A stretch of DNA of 10,615 nt from the NCBI GenBank assembly GCA_027364815.1, contig DAHXOQ010000078.1:1-10615 (forward strand). The letters are read 5' to 3'. Below are positions 1 through 5,526 of the stretch, piece after piece (positions within the stretch are counted from its first letter, which is position 1; each line of letters opens with the position of its first letter). Source of the DNA: Acidobacteriaceae bacterium. Its GTDB lineage: Bacteria; Acidobacteriota; Terriglobia; Terriglobales; Acidobacteriaceae. The position numbers were made by a program, and so were the translations under genes. Under the pieces are notes generated by a model, which was given only the letters and a program-made list of their open reading frames with translations, was not told the DNA's origin and searched no databases.

Positions 1-424
1 AACCGTTGACGAGATAAATGTCGAGCCAGCCATCATTGTCATAATCGAGCAGTGCGACGCCCGAGCCATCGGTCTCCAGAATATATTTTTTCGCCGCCGT
101 TCCCATCACGTGCTGCCACTTCGCCAGACCAGAAGCGATGCTGATGTCCTTGAAGATGAAGGGGCCGGAATCGACAAAGCCGCCTGCCGTAATGGGGCGC
201 TTCTCGGCATCGTAGACGGGAGCAAACTCACCGGCCGTGGCATTGCCACCAATCACGGCTGGCACTGACTTCTGCACAACTGTGGTTGTCTTCTGTTGCT
301 GGGTCTGTGGTTTGGATGGCGCAGTGCTCGGTTGCGCCGGTAAAAAGAGCGTACCCAATAAGAAGAGCAGAAAAACTCCGCAATGTGCGGCGATTCCACG
401 CGAATTTTCTACGAATCTCTTCAC
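1..424 (-). CDS. Secreted FG-GAP/VCBS-repeat protein, CRTAC1/UnbV-like (partial, N-terminus only)
   Basis: Read on the minus strand, the frame opens with GTG at 424-422, just after an in-frame stop at 430-428, and runs off the left edge after about 141 codons. That stop rules out a longer start, and GTG is the first usable codon, although no good ribosome binding site is visible. Residues 1-31 look like a signal peptide: basic start (MKRF), hydrophobic core around residues 17-29, then PAQPS. A low-complexity Gln/Thr/Pro linker (about 31-55) follows. Residues 90-100 (FIFKDISIASGL) and 121-141 (GSGVALLDYDNDGWLDIY) match the opening of CRTAC1/ASPIC-UnbV proteins. The D127-x-D129-N-D131-G-x-x-D135 pattern is the calcium-binding FG-GAP/VCBS signature of beta-propeller blades. 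Such proteins are exported and often large; their biochemical role is mostly unknown. The C-terminal UnbV domain would lie outside the window and cannot be confirmed. Confidence 0.82.
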   Translation of the reverse strand, partial: MKRFVENSRGIAAHCGVFLLFLLGTLFLPAQPSTAPSKPQTQQQKTTTVVQKSVPAVIGGNATAGEFAPVYDAEKRPITAGGFVDSGPFIFKDISIASGLAKWQHVMGTAAKKYILETDGSGVALLDYDNDGWLDIYLVNG

Positions 425-614
425 AATTCAACAGTTTATCTGAGCGCTCAACTCAGCCGCTATCGAATAGACACAGCCGCCAGAGCTTTCGCACAATCGA
501 CCGTCAAAATACGCGAAAATCTTTCTTGCACAGCTTACCCTGAGCGAGTAATGTCTTTATCAGCGCGTTTCGCTCAATTCCCTGCTCACTTACCACTTAA
601 AAGGATGAATTCAA
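425..614. other. Divergent intergenic spacer with TGAGCG-type inverted repeats
   Basis: This 190-bp spacer separates the two outward-facing genes, so it should hold both promoters. TGAGCGCTCA at 441-450 is a perfect 10-bp palindrome lying 17 nt upstream of the left-hand GTG start. TGAGCGA (541-547) and TCGCTCA (570-576) form a second perfect inverted repeat with a 22-nt gap. A weak promoter-like pair for the right-hand gene, TTGCAC (526-531) and TAATGT (549-554) with 17-nt spacing, matches the sigma70 consensus at only 3 of 6 positions in each box. I see no convincing small gene here. Confidence 0.3.
601..605 (+). promoter_or_regulatory. Shine-Dalgarno site of the acyltransferase gene
   Basis: AAGGA lies 9 nt before the ATG at 615 and supports that start codon. 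Confidence 0.6.
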
Positions 615-1805
615 ATGACCCAGACGGTTTCAGCTCCGGTCAATCGACTCCTCTCCCTAGACATCCTGCGCGGAATCACCCTCGCCTTCATGATCATGGT
701 GAACAATAACGGCGGCATTTCAGATGGCGCTGGCGGCACAACCAGCTGGTGGTTCATGAATCACGCCGAGTGGATTGGTTTGACACCCACTGACCTGGTT
801 TTCCCCACTTTTCTCTTCGTCATTGGTGTCTCGGTTGTTTTCGCTTTTGAGTCGCGGCTGGCCAAAGGCGCAACCCGCAGCGAACTTGTCAAACACACGC
901 TGAGCCGGACGGTCATACTTATTTTGTTTGGCATCATCGTCAACAACTTTCCATTCTTTTCTTATGAACACGGCGAGTTCCACTCCGGCTTTCCGCATAT
1001 GCGCTTCTTCGGCGTCTTGCAGCGGCTGGCGGTCGGTTATTGCTTCGTTGCGCTCTTCTATCTCTGGGACAAGCGTGTTTCAACAAAGTTGATTGCGGCG
1101 GCTGTTTGCCTGCTTGGTTACTGGGGAATCATAGCGCTGGTGCCGACTCCGGGACATGGCGTGCAATTTCTGAATCCTGATTTCAACATCGTCAATTGGG
1201 TCGATCAACAATTGATGCCGGGCCATCTCTATGAAGATTGGACAACGCACAATTTGCGTGACCCGGAAGGTTTTCTGAGCACATTGCCATCTCTTGCCAC
1301 CGCGCTCTTTGGTTTGATCACTGGAATCTTTCTGCGCTCTGGTCGAACGATTCAGCAGAAGGCAGGCGGCCTGGCTATCGGCGCGATGGCTTTCCTGGTG
1401 AGCGGGTATGCCTGGTCGATCTGGTTCCCGCTGAGCAAGAAGATGTGGACCAGCTCTTATACGCTCGTTGCTGCAGGTTACTCGCTTGCGGCGTTCGCGC
1501 TGATTTACTTTGTTGTAGAGATTCTCAACTGGCGCAAGGTGTGGAGCTGGCCGTGGCTCGTCTTTGGATCGAATGCGATTGTGGCGTACATGTTCAGTGA
1601 ATTATTTCCAGGCGTCGTTGATCTGCTGCCGCACGCGAGTTGGCGCGGCAAGCCCATCACACTGCTCGGCTGGCTGAATCAGTACTACTACACGATTGTT
1701 CCTGACCCGGGCTGGGCGGCGTTTACGTACTGCATGACGATTCTTGCGATCTGCTTTATCCCGGTGGTGATTTTGTACAAGAAGAAGATATTTGTGAAGA
1801 TCTAA
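615..1805 (+). CDS. Heparan-alpha-glucosaminide N-acetyltransferase-like (NagX/DUF5009-type) membrane acyltransferase
   Basis: A 396-residue polytopic inner-membrane protein with about 10 hydrophobic segments (roughly 12-31, 57-79, 95-113, 133-151, 158-176, 224-240, 252-270, 283-303, 310-330 and 368-391). The opening SLDILRGITLAFMIMVNN (14-31), followed by NHAEWIGLTPTDLVFPTFLF (49-68), is the hallmark of the HGSNAT/COG4299 family, which moves acetyl groups from acetyl-CoA across the membrane to amino sugars. H50 aligns with the histidine proposed to carry the acetyl group in human HGSNAT. Length fits the bacterial members. In bacteria NagX-like proteins sit in N-acetylglucosamine or chitin use loci, but no amino-sugar gene is visible here, so the substrate is open (cell-wall or glycan amino sugar is a guess). 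The start is supported by AAGGA, and a hairpin terminator follows the stop. Family assignment is firm; substrate is unknown. Confidence 0.85.
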   Translation: MTQTVSAPVNRLLSLDILRGITLAFMIMVNNNGGISDGAGGTTSWWFMNHAEWIGLTPTDLVFPTFLFVIGVSVVFAFESRLAKGATRSELVKHTLSRTVILILFGIIVNNFPFFSYEHGEFHSGFPHMRFFGVLQRLAVGYCFVALFYLWDKRVSTKLIAAAVCLLGYWGIIALVPTPGHGVQFLNPDFNIVNWVDQQLMPGHLYEDWTTHNLRDPEGFLSTLPSLATALFGLITGIFLRSGRTIQQKAGGLAIGAMAFLVSGYAWSIWFPLSKKMWTSSYTLVAAGYSLAAFALIYFVVEILNWRKVWSWPWLVFGSNAIVAYMFSELFPGVVDLLPHASWRGKPITLLGWLNQYYYTIVPDPGWAAFTYCMTILAICFIPVVILYKKKIFVKI

Positions 1806-1825
1806 CACGGCAGCAAATATAAATT

Positions 1826-1856
1826 GGGGCGAGTTGATGAGCTCGCCCTGATTTTT
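1826..1856. terminator. Bidirectional intrinsic terminator between convergent genes
   Basis: GGGCGAG (1827-1833) and CTCGCCC (1842-1848) form a perfect 7-bp GC-rich stem with an 8-nt loop. On the plus strand it is followed by TGATTTTT. On the minus strand it is followed by an AT-rich CAATTTATATTT tract. It lies 21 bp after the acyltransferase stop and 26 bp beyond the stop of the facing AhpD-like gene, so it can end both transcripts. Confidence 0.8.
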
Positions 1857-1882
1857 CTGCGCACGAATAATATGATGTGAAT

Positions 1883-2434
1883 TTATTCGGGCAACTTCGT
1901 CACTGGAATTCTCAACGCTGTGTTGAAGCGCGGAAACATTTCAAAGGCCGCAGCGACCATGGTGAGTTCGATAATCTCTGTCGAATTAAAATGTGCGCTC
2001 ACCGCGGCAAAGGCGGCATCGTCGATCGCATGCCCGGATTGATGGAGCAGATCCGCATAACGGAACCCTGCCTTTTCGCGCTCCGTAAAGAGGCCGTGCT
2101 CAAATGAATTCACGCTCGCAATTTGTTCCGCTGTTGCGCCCTTTTGCAATGCCGAGTATCGATGCGCGCTCACGCAATACTCGCAATCATTGAGTGAAGC
2201 TACGCGTGTCGAAATCAGCTCTTTGTACCAGCCCTTCAGCGCGCCGTCGCTCAGCAGCGGCTTGAGAAAGGCGGCTACCCCCTGCGGCAATCCCGGCACA
2301 TTTGAGAGCGCCTTGAACATATTTGGAACCACGCCGCGTTCTACCAGCAGCTTGTCATAAAGTGGCTGCGTATCCGCTGACGCACCTTCGCGCTCCAGCA
2401 GCGGCACCCGCGCATTCAATAGATCAGTACTCAT
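1883..2434 (-). CDS. AhpD-like / carboxymuconolactone decarboxylase-family peroxidase-related protein
   Basis: A 183-residue all-helical, probably cytoplasmic protein. The family motif is NDCEYCVSAHRYSA around residues 82-95. C84 and C87 form the CxxC redox pair and H91 is the nearby histidine, as in AhpD-type alkylhydroperoxidases that reduce peroxides through a thiol relay. The N-terminal part (VVPNMFKALSNVPGL, 35-49) and the helix after the motif match the 'peroxidase-related' branch of the CMD family. Retention of CxxC and His argues for redox function rather than true gamma-carboxymuconolactone decarboxylation. The ATG at 2434 is supported by a strong GGGAGGA at 2448-2442, 7 nt upstream. 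It appears monocistronic and ends at the shared terminator. The physiological reductant and substrate cannot be told from sequence. Confidence 0.85.
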   Translation of the reverse strand: MSTDLLNARVPLLEREGASADTQPLYDKLLVERGVVPNMFKALSNVPGLPQGVAAFLKPLLSDGALKGWYKELISTRVASLNDCEYCVSAHRYSALQKGATAEQIASVNSFEHGLFTEREKAGFRYADLLHQSGHAIDDAAFAAVSAHFNSTEIIELTMVAAAFEMFPRFNTALRIPVTKLPE

Positions 2435-2676
2435 CGTAAAATCCTCCCAATGAATTCAATCAAAGTCTACCGGAATTCGCTTCCCGATAGAGTCACCGTA
2501 TGGAAGTGGCTCTCGGCAGCCTGAGCGCGACAACTGGCCCAGCCTCTTCGCAGCCAGGCAAATGCACTCCAAAGCTTCATTCGGGTTCGTTAAGAACTCT
2601 AGCCGCACCCATTTCACCTTAGTCCAATTCTCTATATAGCTGATATTAGATAAGTTAAATACTGACAAAAAACTCC

Positions 2677-2705
2677 TTGACATTTGTTACTCTAAATACT
2701 AGAGT
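2677..2705 (+). promoter_or_regulatory. Sigma70-type promoter of the membrane protein/regulator operon
   Basis: TTGACA at 2677-2682 is a perfect -35 box. TAGAGT at 2700-2705, 17 nt later, matches the -10 consensus at 4 of 6 positions. The predicted transcript start would be near 2712, giving a leader of about 25 nt that contains the GAGAGGAG ribosome binding site at 2723-2730. The -10 box lies inside the palindromic operator candidate. Confidence 0.65.
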
Positions 2706-2711
2706 ACTCTA
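2688..2711. promoter_or_regulatory. Operator candidate: overlapping palindromes across the -10 box
   Basis: TACTCTA (2688-2694) and TAGAGTA (2700-2706) are perfect 7-bp inverted repeats around a 5-nt spacer. The right arm is reused in a perfect 12-bp palindrome, TAGAGTACTCTA (2700-2711). Three alternating half-sites therefore sit in the spacer and -10 of the promoter, where bound protein would block RNA polymerase. The winged-helix regulator encoded second in this operon is the obvious ligand, implying negative autoregulation. The symmetry is seen directly; binding is inference. Confidence 0.6.
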
Positions 2712-2735
2712 TGTAAGTACAAGAGAGGAGCACAA

Positions 2736-3341
2736 ATGACTGACATCAACGAAAACATAGAACTCAACGACCGGCTCTCCCTGATCGAATCCATGATCTC
2801 CGAAGGCCGGCGCACAACCGAGAGCTGGGGATGGACCTTCCTCCTTTGGGGAGTCGCTTACTTCGTCGCTATCGGCTGGTCCGCTGTGGGCTCCAGCCAA
2901 ATCGCCTGGCCGGTCACCATGATTGCGGCTTTCCTCGTGACCTGGATTTTCGCTGCGCTCAAAAAGAGCCGCCAGCCCTCCACCACTATTGGCCGCGCGA
3001 TGAGCGCCATCTGGATCTCGATGGGCATCTCGATGTTCACGCTGCTGCTCTCGTTTGGCATGACGGGCCGTTACAATTTCAACATTTTTGTCGCCATCAT
3101 CGGCGCCATGCTCGGCTGCAGCAACGCAACTTCCAGCATCATTCTCAAGTGGAAACAGCAATTTGGCTGCGCCATTGTCTGGTGGCTCTCGGTCATCGCT
3201 GCCTGCTTCGGCACTGAGCAGCAAGCCTTGATCGCTTTCCTCACGGCCATTTTCATTTGCCAGATTGTCTTCGGCATCTATGCCATGATGGCCGATGCTA
3301 GGAGGCAGAGGCGCTATGCGCAAGGTGGCTCCCATGCCTGA
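2736..3341 (+). CDS. Small multi-pass membrane protein co-encoded with a winged-helix regulator
   Basis: A 201-residue protein of unknown function. A charged N-terminal helix (1-29, including LIESMISEGRRTTESWGW) leads into about six hydrophobic segments, roughly 31-51, 56-75, 88-108, 114-135, 143-159 and 163-184. The C-terminus is basic (DARRQRRYAQGG), consistent with a cytoplasmic end. There are no catalytic motifs. Similar membrane proteins with the 'GRRTTExWGW' start occur, to my recollection, beside PF13601-type regulators in acidobacterial genomes; this is memory, not a search. The start ATG is preceded by GAGAGGAG at 2723-2730, 5 nt upstream. Its 3' end overlaps the regulator gene by 26 bp, indicating translational coupling. 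Possible roles are a transporter-like or sensor partner, but none is supported directly. Confidence 0.75.
   Translation: MTDINENIELNDRLSLIESMISEGRRTTESWGWTFLLWGVAYFVAIGWSAVGSSQIAWPVTMIAAFLVTWIFAALKKSRQPSTTIGRAMSAIWISMGISMFTLLLSFGMTGRYNFNIFVAIIGAMLGCSNATSSIILKWKQQFGCAIVWWLSVIAACFGTEQQALIAFLTAIFICQIVFGIYAMMADARRQRRYAQGGSHA
3299..3305 (+). promoter_or_regulatory. Shine-Dalgarno site deciding the regulator start
   Basis: TAGGAGG lies inside the end of the membrane protein gene, 10 nt before ATG 3316. An in-frame ATG at 3295 would place this strong site inside the coding sequence, so the 3316 start is preferred. Confidence 0.6.
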
Positions 3342-3636
3342 GCTGCCGGAACTGAATCCTGTGATCCACGGGAAGTTGCGGCTGGCACTGCTCTCCTTGC
3401 TCGCGAGCGTGGAGGAGGCGGAGTTTACCTGGCTGCGCACCAAGACCGGCTCAACCGACGGCAACCTCGGCGCACAACTTCTCAAACTAGAAGAGGCGGG
3501 CTACGTCGCAGTCGAAAAGAAATTCGTGCAACGCAAACCGCAAACTCTCTACCGCATGACTGAAGACGGCCGCGCTGCATTGAGCGAATACGTGCAAGCA
3601 CTCAAACAATTGTTAGGCGGAGCTATTGAAGGCTGA
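3316..3636 (+). CDS. Winged-helix transcriptional regulator (PF13601/MarR-like)
   Basis: A 106-residue DNA-binding protein consisting of essentially one winged helix-turn-helix domain. LNPVIHGKLRLALLSLLAS (13-31) is the first helix pair. TDGNLGAQLLKLEEAGYV (47-64) is the recognition region. FVQRKPQTLYRMTEDGRAAL (70-89) is the beta wing and following helix. This string of motifs is typical of the single-domain 'winged helix DNA-binding domain' family PF13601, related to MarR/PadR. No ligand domain is present. The chosen ATG follows TAGGAGG; an in-frame ATG at 3334, overlapping the upstream stop, is an alternative. Encoded second in a two-gene unit with a membrane protein, it probably represses its own promoter through the palindromes at 2688-2711. 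Confidence 0.85.
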   Translation: MRKVAPMPELPELNPVIHGKLRLALLSLLASVEEAEFTWLRTKTGSTDGNLGAQLLKLEEAGYVAVEKKFVQRKPQTLYRMTEDGRAALSEYVQALKQLLGGAIEG

Positions 3637-3741
3637 GGCAATTTGTGTGCAAACTTCTGCTGCACTCACAACGCCTTCATCGCGTAATAAAAATCAAAAA
3701 TTCGCTTGCTACTGGCCCGCGCAGTGATCACAATATTCTGC

Positions 3742-4377
3742 ATGGTCGAATCTTCCCCTAACCCATCCACGCACGTCGCAGACTCATTAACTTACTCAAC
3801 CCGCATTTTGCTTTATGCGGGCCTCATTACCATTCCCTGGTCGCTGACATGGACTACCCTCGCCGCTCTTTTTGCACCCAACTACAATTGGATAGCTCAA
3901 CAGCAGAGTGTCATGAGCCTGCAACCCGGTATTACACATATTCTCTTCAACATTTCAGCGATCGGCGTCGGTGTTGCATTCCTATGTTTCGCCATCGGGC
4001 TCTGGATTGAATCCGGCCGCCGCATAGCATTCGGCGCCATCTGCTGGCTTCTCTTTGGCCTCTCTATGATTTCAAATGGAATTTGGTCGATGGGCAGCCC
4101 GATGCATGGAGCATATGGCATAGGCTTTGTCACTTTCATCGCGCCTGCGTTATGTTTGGTTGAAGTGCGCCGCTTTAGGAACAGCAAGCTTTTGTATTGG
4201 GTAACAATTATTGCCAGCTTCGCAGGTATTTTTTATTTCTGGTTGATTGTCTTTGGGCTCGATCCGATTCAATATCAGGGCATCACCCAACGCTTTTTTG
4301 GGACGATTAACGCTCTCTGGCCTACCGTCTTTGCCTACCTGATTTTGAAACAGAAAACCTCAACCTTGAATGATTAA
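3742..4377 (+). CDS. DUF998-like integral membrane protein
   Basis: A 211-residue protein with about six hydrophobic segments: roughly 24-45, 69-90, 98-117, 123-140, 152-173 and 185-203. The layout and the region SMGSPMHGAYGIGFVTF (about 113-129) resemble DUF998 proteins, whose function is unknown. The similarity is judged by eye and could instead reflect another six-helix membrane family. The ATG at 3742 was chosen because it gives a natural polar N-terminus before the first membrane segment. An in-frame TTG at 3706 would add 12 residues, and neither has a visible ribosome binding site. The gene is separated by 105 bp from the regulator upstream and so may have its own promoter. Its TAA stop (4375-4377) overlaps the stop of tgt on the opposite strand, with no terminator between. 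Confidence 0.6.
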   Translation: MVESSPNPSTHVADSLTYSTRILLYAGLITIPWSLTWTTLAALFAPNYNWIAQQQSVMSLQPGITHILFNISAIGVGVAFLCFAIGLWIESGRRIAFGAICWLLFGLSMISNGIWSMGSPMHGAYGIGFVTFIAPALCLVEVRRFRNSKLLYWVTIIASFAGIFYFWLIVFGLDPIQYQGITQRFFGTINALWPTVFAYLILKQKTSTLND

Positions 4378-5480
4378 TTACCAATGCCAGATGAAAGTTG
4401 TCCCCGAACGCGCTCCATCGTTGCCATATAAAACGCCAGGTTGTGTACGGAGTTCAGCATTCCACCGAGCGGCTCTGAGGTCTTCATCAAGTGCCTCAGG
4501 TACGCTCGGGTGTAACGCTGACAAACCATGCAACTGCAATTCGGATCAATCGGATTCTGATCCTCGGCGTACTGCAGATTTTTAATATTCATCCGGCCTT
4601 CGCTCGTGAAGAGCAGGCCATGGCGCGCGGCGCGCGTGGGAATCACGCAGTCCATCATGTCTACGCCCATCTTTGCGTAGGCTTCAATCTCCTCCGGAAA
4701 ACCAACGCCCATCACGTAGCGCGGCTTGTCGGCCGGCAACAAGGGCAACACTTCGGCAATCATTTCTACAGTGAGATGTCGCGGCTCGCCCACACTGAGT
4801 CCGCCAATCGCATAGCCGTCAAAATCCATTTCCACCAATCTCTTCGCGCTCTCTTTGCGCAGGTCGGTGTACATTCCGCCTTGCACAATGCCAAAGAGAT
4901 TTTGTTTGCGCCCAAGCTCACTAGCCCACACGACTTGATTCTGGTGAGCCCGGAAATAATCCAGCGAGCGCCGCGCCCACGCAAGCGTCAAGCGCAGACT
5001 CTCTTCAGCGCGTTTGCGTTCTGCGGGATACTCCGTGCACTCATCAAAGGCCATCGCAATATCGGCGCCGAGCGCAATCTGCACATCCATCGAATGCTCA
5101 GGTGTAAAAAAATGCTTGCTGCCATCGAGATGCGAGCGGAATTCAACGCCATCCTCCGTCACTTTGCGCAGGGCACTCAAACTGAAAACCTGGAAGCCGC
5201 CCGAATCCGTCAGCATTGCACGCGGCCAACTGATGAACTTATGCAATCCACCGAGGCGCTGAATCAAATCATGCCCCGGGCGCAAGTAAAGATGGTAGGT
5301 ATTGCCTAAAATAATCTCCGCGCCCAGCGACTCGAGCACGTCTTGTGGAACAGCTTTGACCGTGCCCTGCGTTCCCACAGGCATAAAGACAGGGGTTTGC
5401 ACGGTGCGATGCGCAAGCGAAAGCTCAGCGCGACGACCACCGGCTGCACTCGTGTTCAGGATTTTAAAGTTGAGGCTCAC
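4374..5480 (-). CDS. tgt: Queuine/preQ1 tRNA-ribosyltransferase (tRNA-guanine transglycosylase)
   Basis: A 368-residue complete enzyme of normal length. In bacteria Tgt swaps guanine-34 of GUN-anticodon tRNAs (Asp, Asn, His, Tyr) for preQ1 in queuosine synthesis. Visible motifs: TPVFMPVGTQGTVK (29-42); TDSGGFQVFS (91-100) with the general acid/base D92; FGIVQGG (196-202); GGLSVGE (226-232); and DMMDCVIPTRAAR (274-286), in which D277 corresponds to the nucleophilic aspartate. The zinc site is complete: C315, C317 and C320 in CSCMVC, plus H346. The start is GTG at 5480, giving the usual MSLNFKIL opening, with only a weak purine-rich stretch (AATAAAGAA) as ribosome binding site. It begins 46 bp after mmsA on the same strand and may be co-transcribed with it. 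No other queuosine gene (queA, queC-F) is in the window. Confidence 0.97.
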   Translation of the reverse strand: MSLNFKILNTSAAGGRRAELSLAHRTVQTPVFMPVGTQGTVKAVPQDVLESLGAEIILGNTYHLYLRPGHDLIQRLGGLHKFISWPRAMLTDSGGFQVFSLSALRKVTEDGVEFRSHLDGSKHFFTPEHSMDVQIALGADIAMAFDECTEYPAERKRAEESLRLTLAWARRSLDYFRAHQNQVVWASELGRKQNLFGIVQGGMYTDLRKESAKRLVEMDFDGYAIGGLSVGEPRHLTVEMIAEVLPLLPADKPRYVMGVGFPEEIEAYAKMGVDMMDCVIPTRAARHGLLFTSEGRMNIKNLQYAEDQNPIDPNCSCMVCQRYTRAYLRHLMKTSEPLGGMLNSVHNLAFYMATMERVRGQLSSGIGN

Positions 5481-5492
5481 TTCTTTATTCTA

Positions 5493-5526
5493 TAGAGCAG
5501 AATTGCCTCTATCGTGAGCCTTCACG
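5493..5526 (-). other. Two small hairpins between mmsA and tgt
   Basis: CGTGA (5513-5517) and TCACG (5522-5526) form a 5-bp stem with a 4-nt loop immediately after the mmsA stop. TAGAGCA (5493-5499) can pair with TGCCTCTA (5504-5511) with one bulged base. Neither is followed by a U-tract on the minus strand, so they do not look like an efficient terminator. A processing, stability or attenuating role is possible but unsupported. Confidence 0.3.

Larger units (their letters stand above)
2435..2735. other. Divergent intergenic region with regulatory DNA
   Basis: This 301-bp gap lies between the AhpD-like gene (minus) and the membrane protein/regulator pair (plus). The right end carries the promoter and operator described separately. 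The left end carries the AhpD-like ribosome binding site. The middle (about 2460-2660) shows no recognisable RNA gene, repeat or conserved coding sequence. A 75-codon minus-strand open frame at 2456-2683 has no ribosome binding site, resembles nothing I know, and would start inside the facing promoter, so I do not call it. Confidence 0.6.

Noticed and set aside
228..431. A 67-codon minus-strand frame with an ATG start at 431
   Set aside because: It overlaps the real FG-GAP protein frame, which continues through the calcium-binding motif. The ATG-started frame stops early and has no recognisable content.
2456..2683. A 75-codon minus-strand frame in the intergenic region
   Set aside because: It has no ribosome binding site, starts inside the facing promoter, and resembles no family I recognise. 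It could be a decayed gene fragment, but nothing shows this.
3295..3315. Upstream ATG start for the winged-helix regulator
   Set aside because: The strong TAGGAGG ribosome binding site lies inside this extension and is correctly placed for ATG 3316 instead.
2709..3485. A 258-codon open frame on the minus strand
   Set aside because: It is antisense to the membrane protein and regulator genes, which have a promoter, ribosome binding sites and family motifs. The antisense protein is low-complexity and charged, with no known domain.
4491..5309. A 272-codon open frame on the plus strand
   Set aside because: It lies wholly antisense to tgt, which has every catalytic and zinc residue. Its translation is rich in Arg/His/Ala, with no recognisable domain and no ribosome binding site.
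5493..5526. Rho-independent terminator after mmsA
   Set aside because: The stems are short or bulged and are not followed by a run of T on the minus strand, so I list them only as hairpins.
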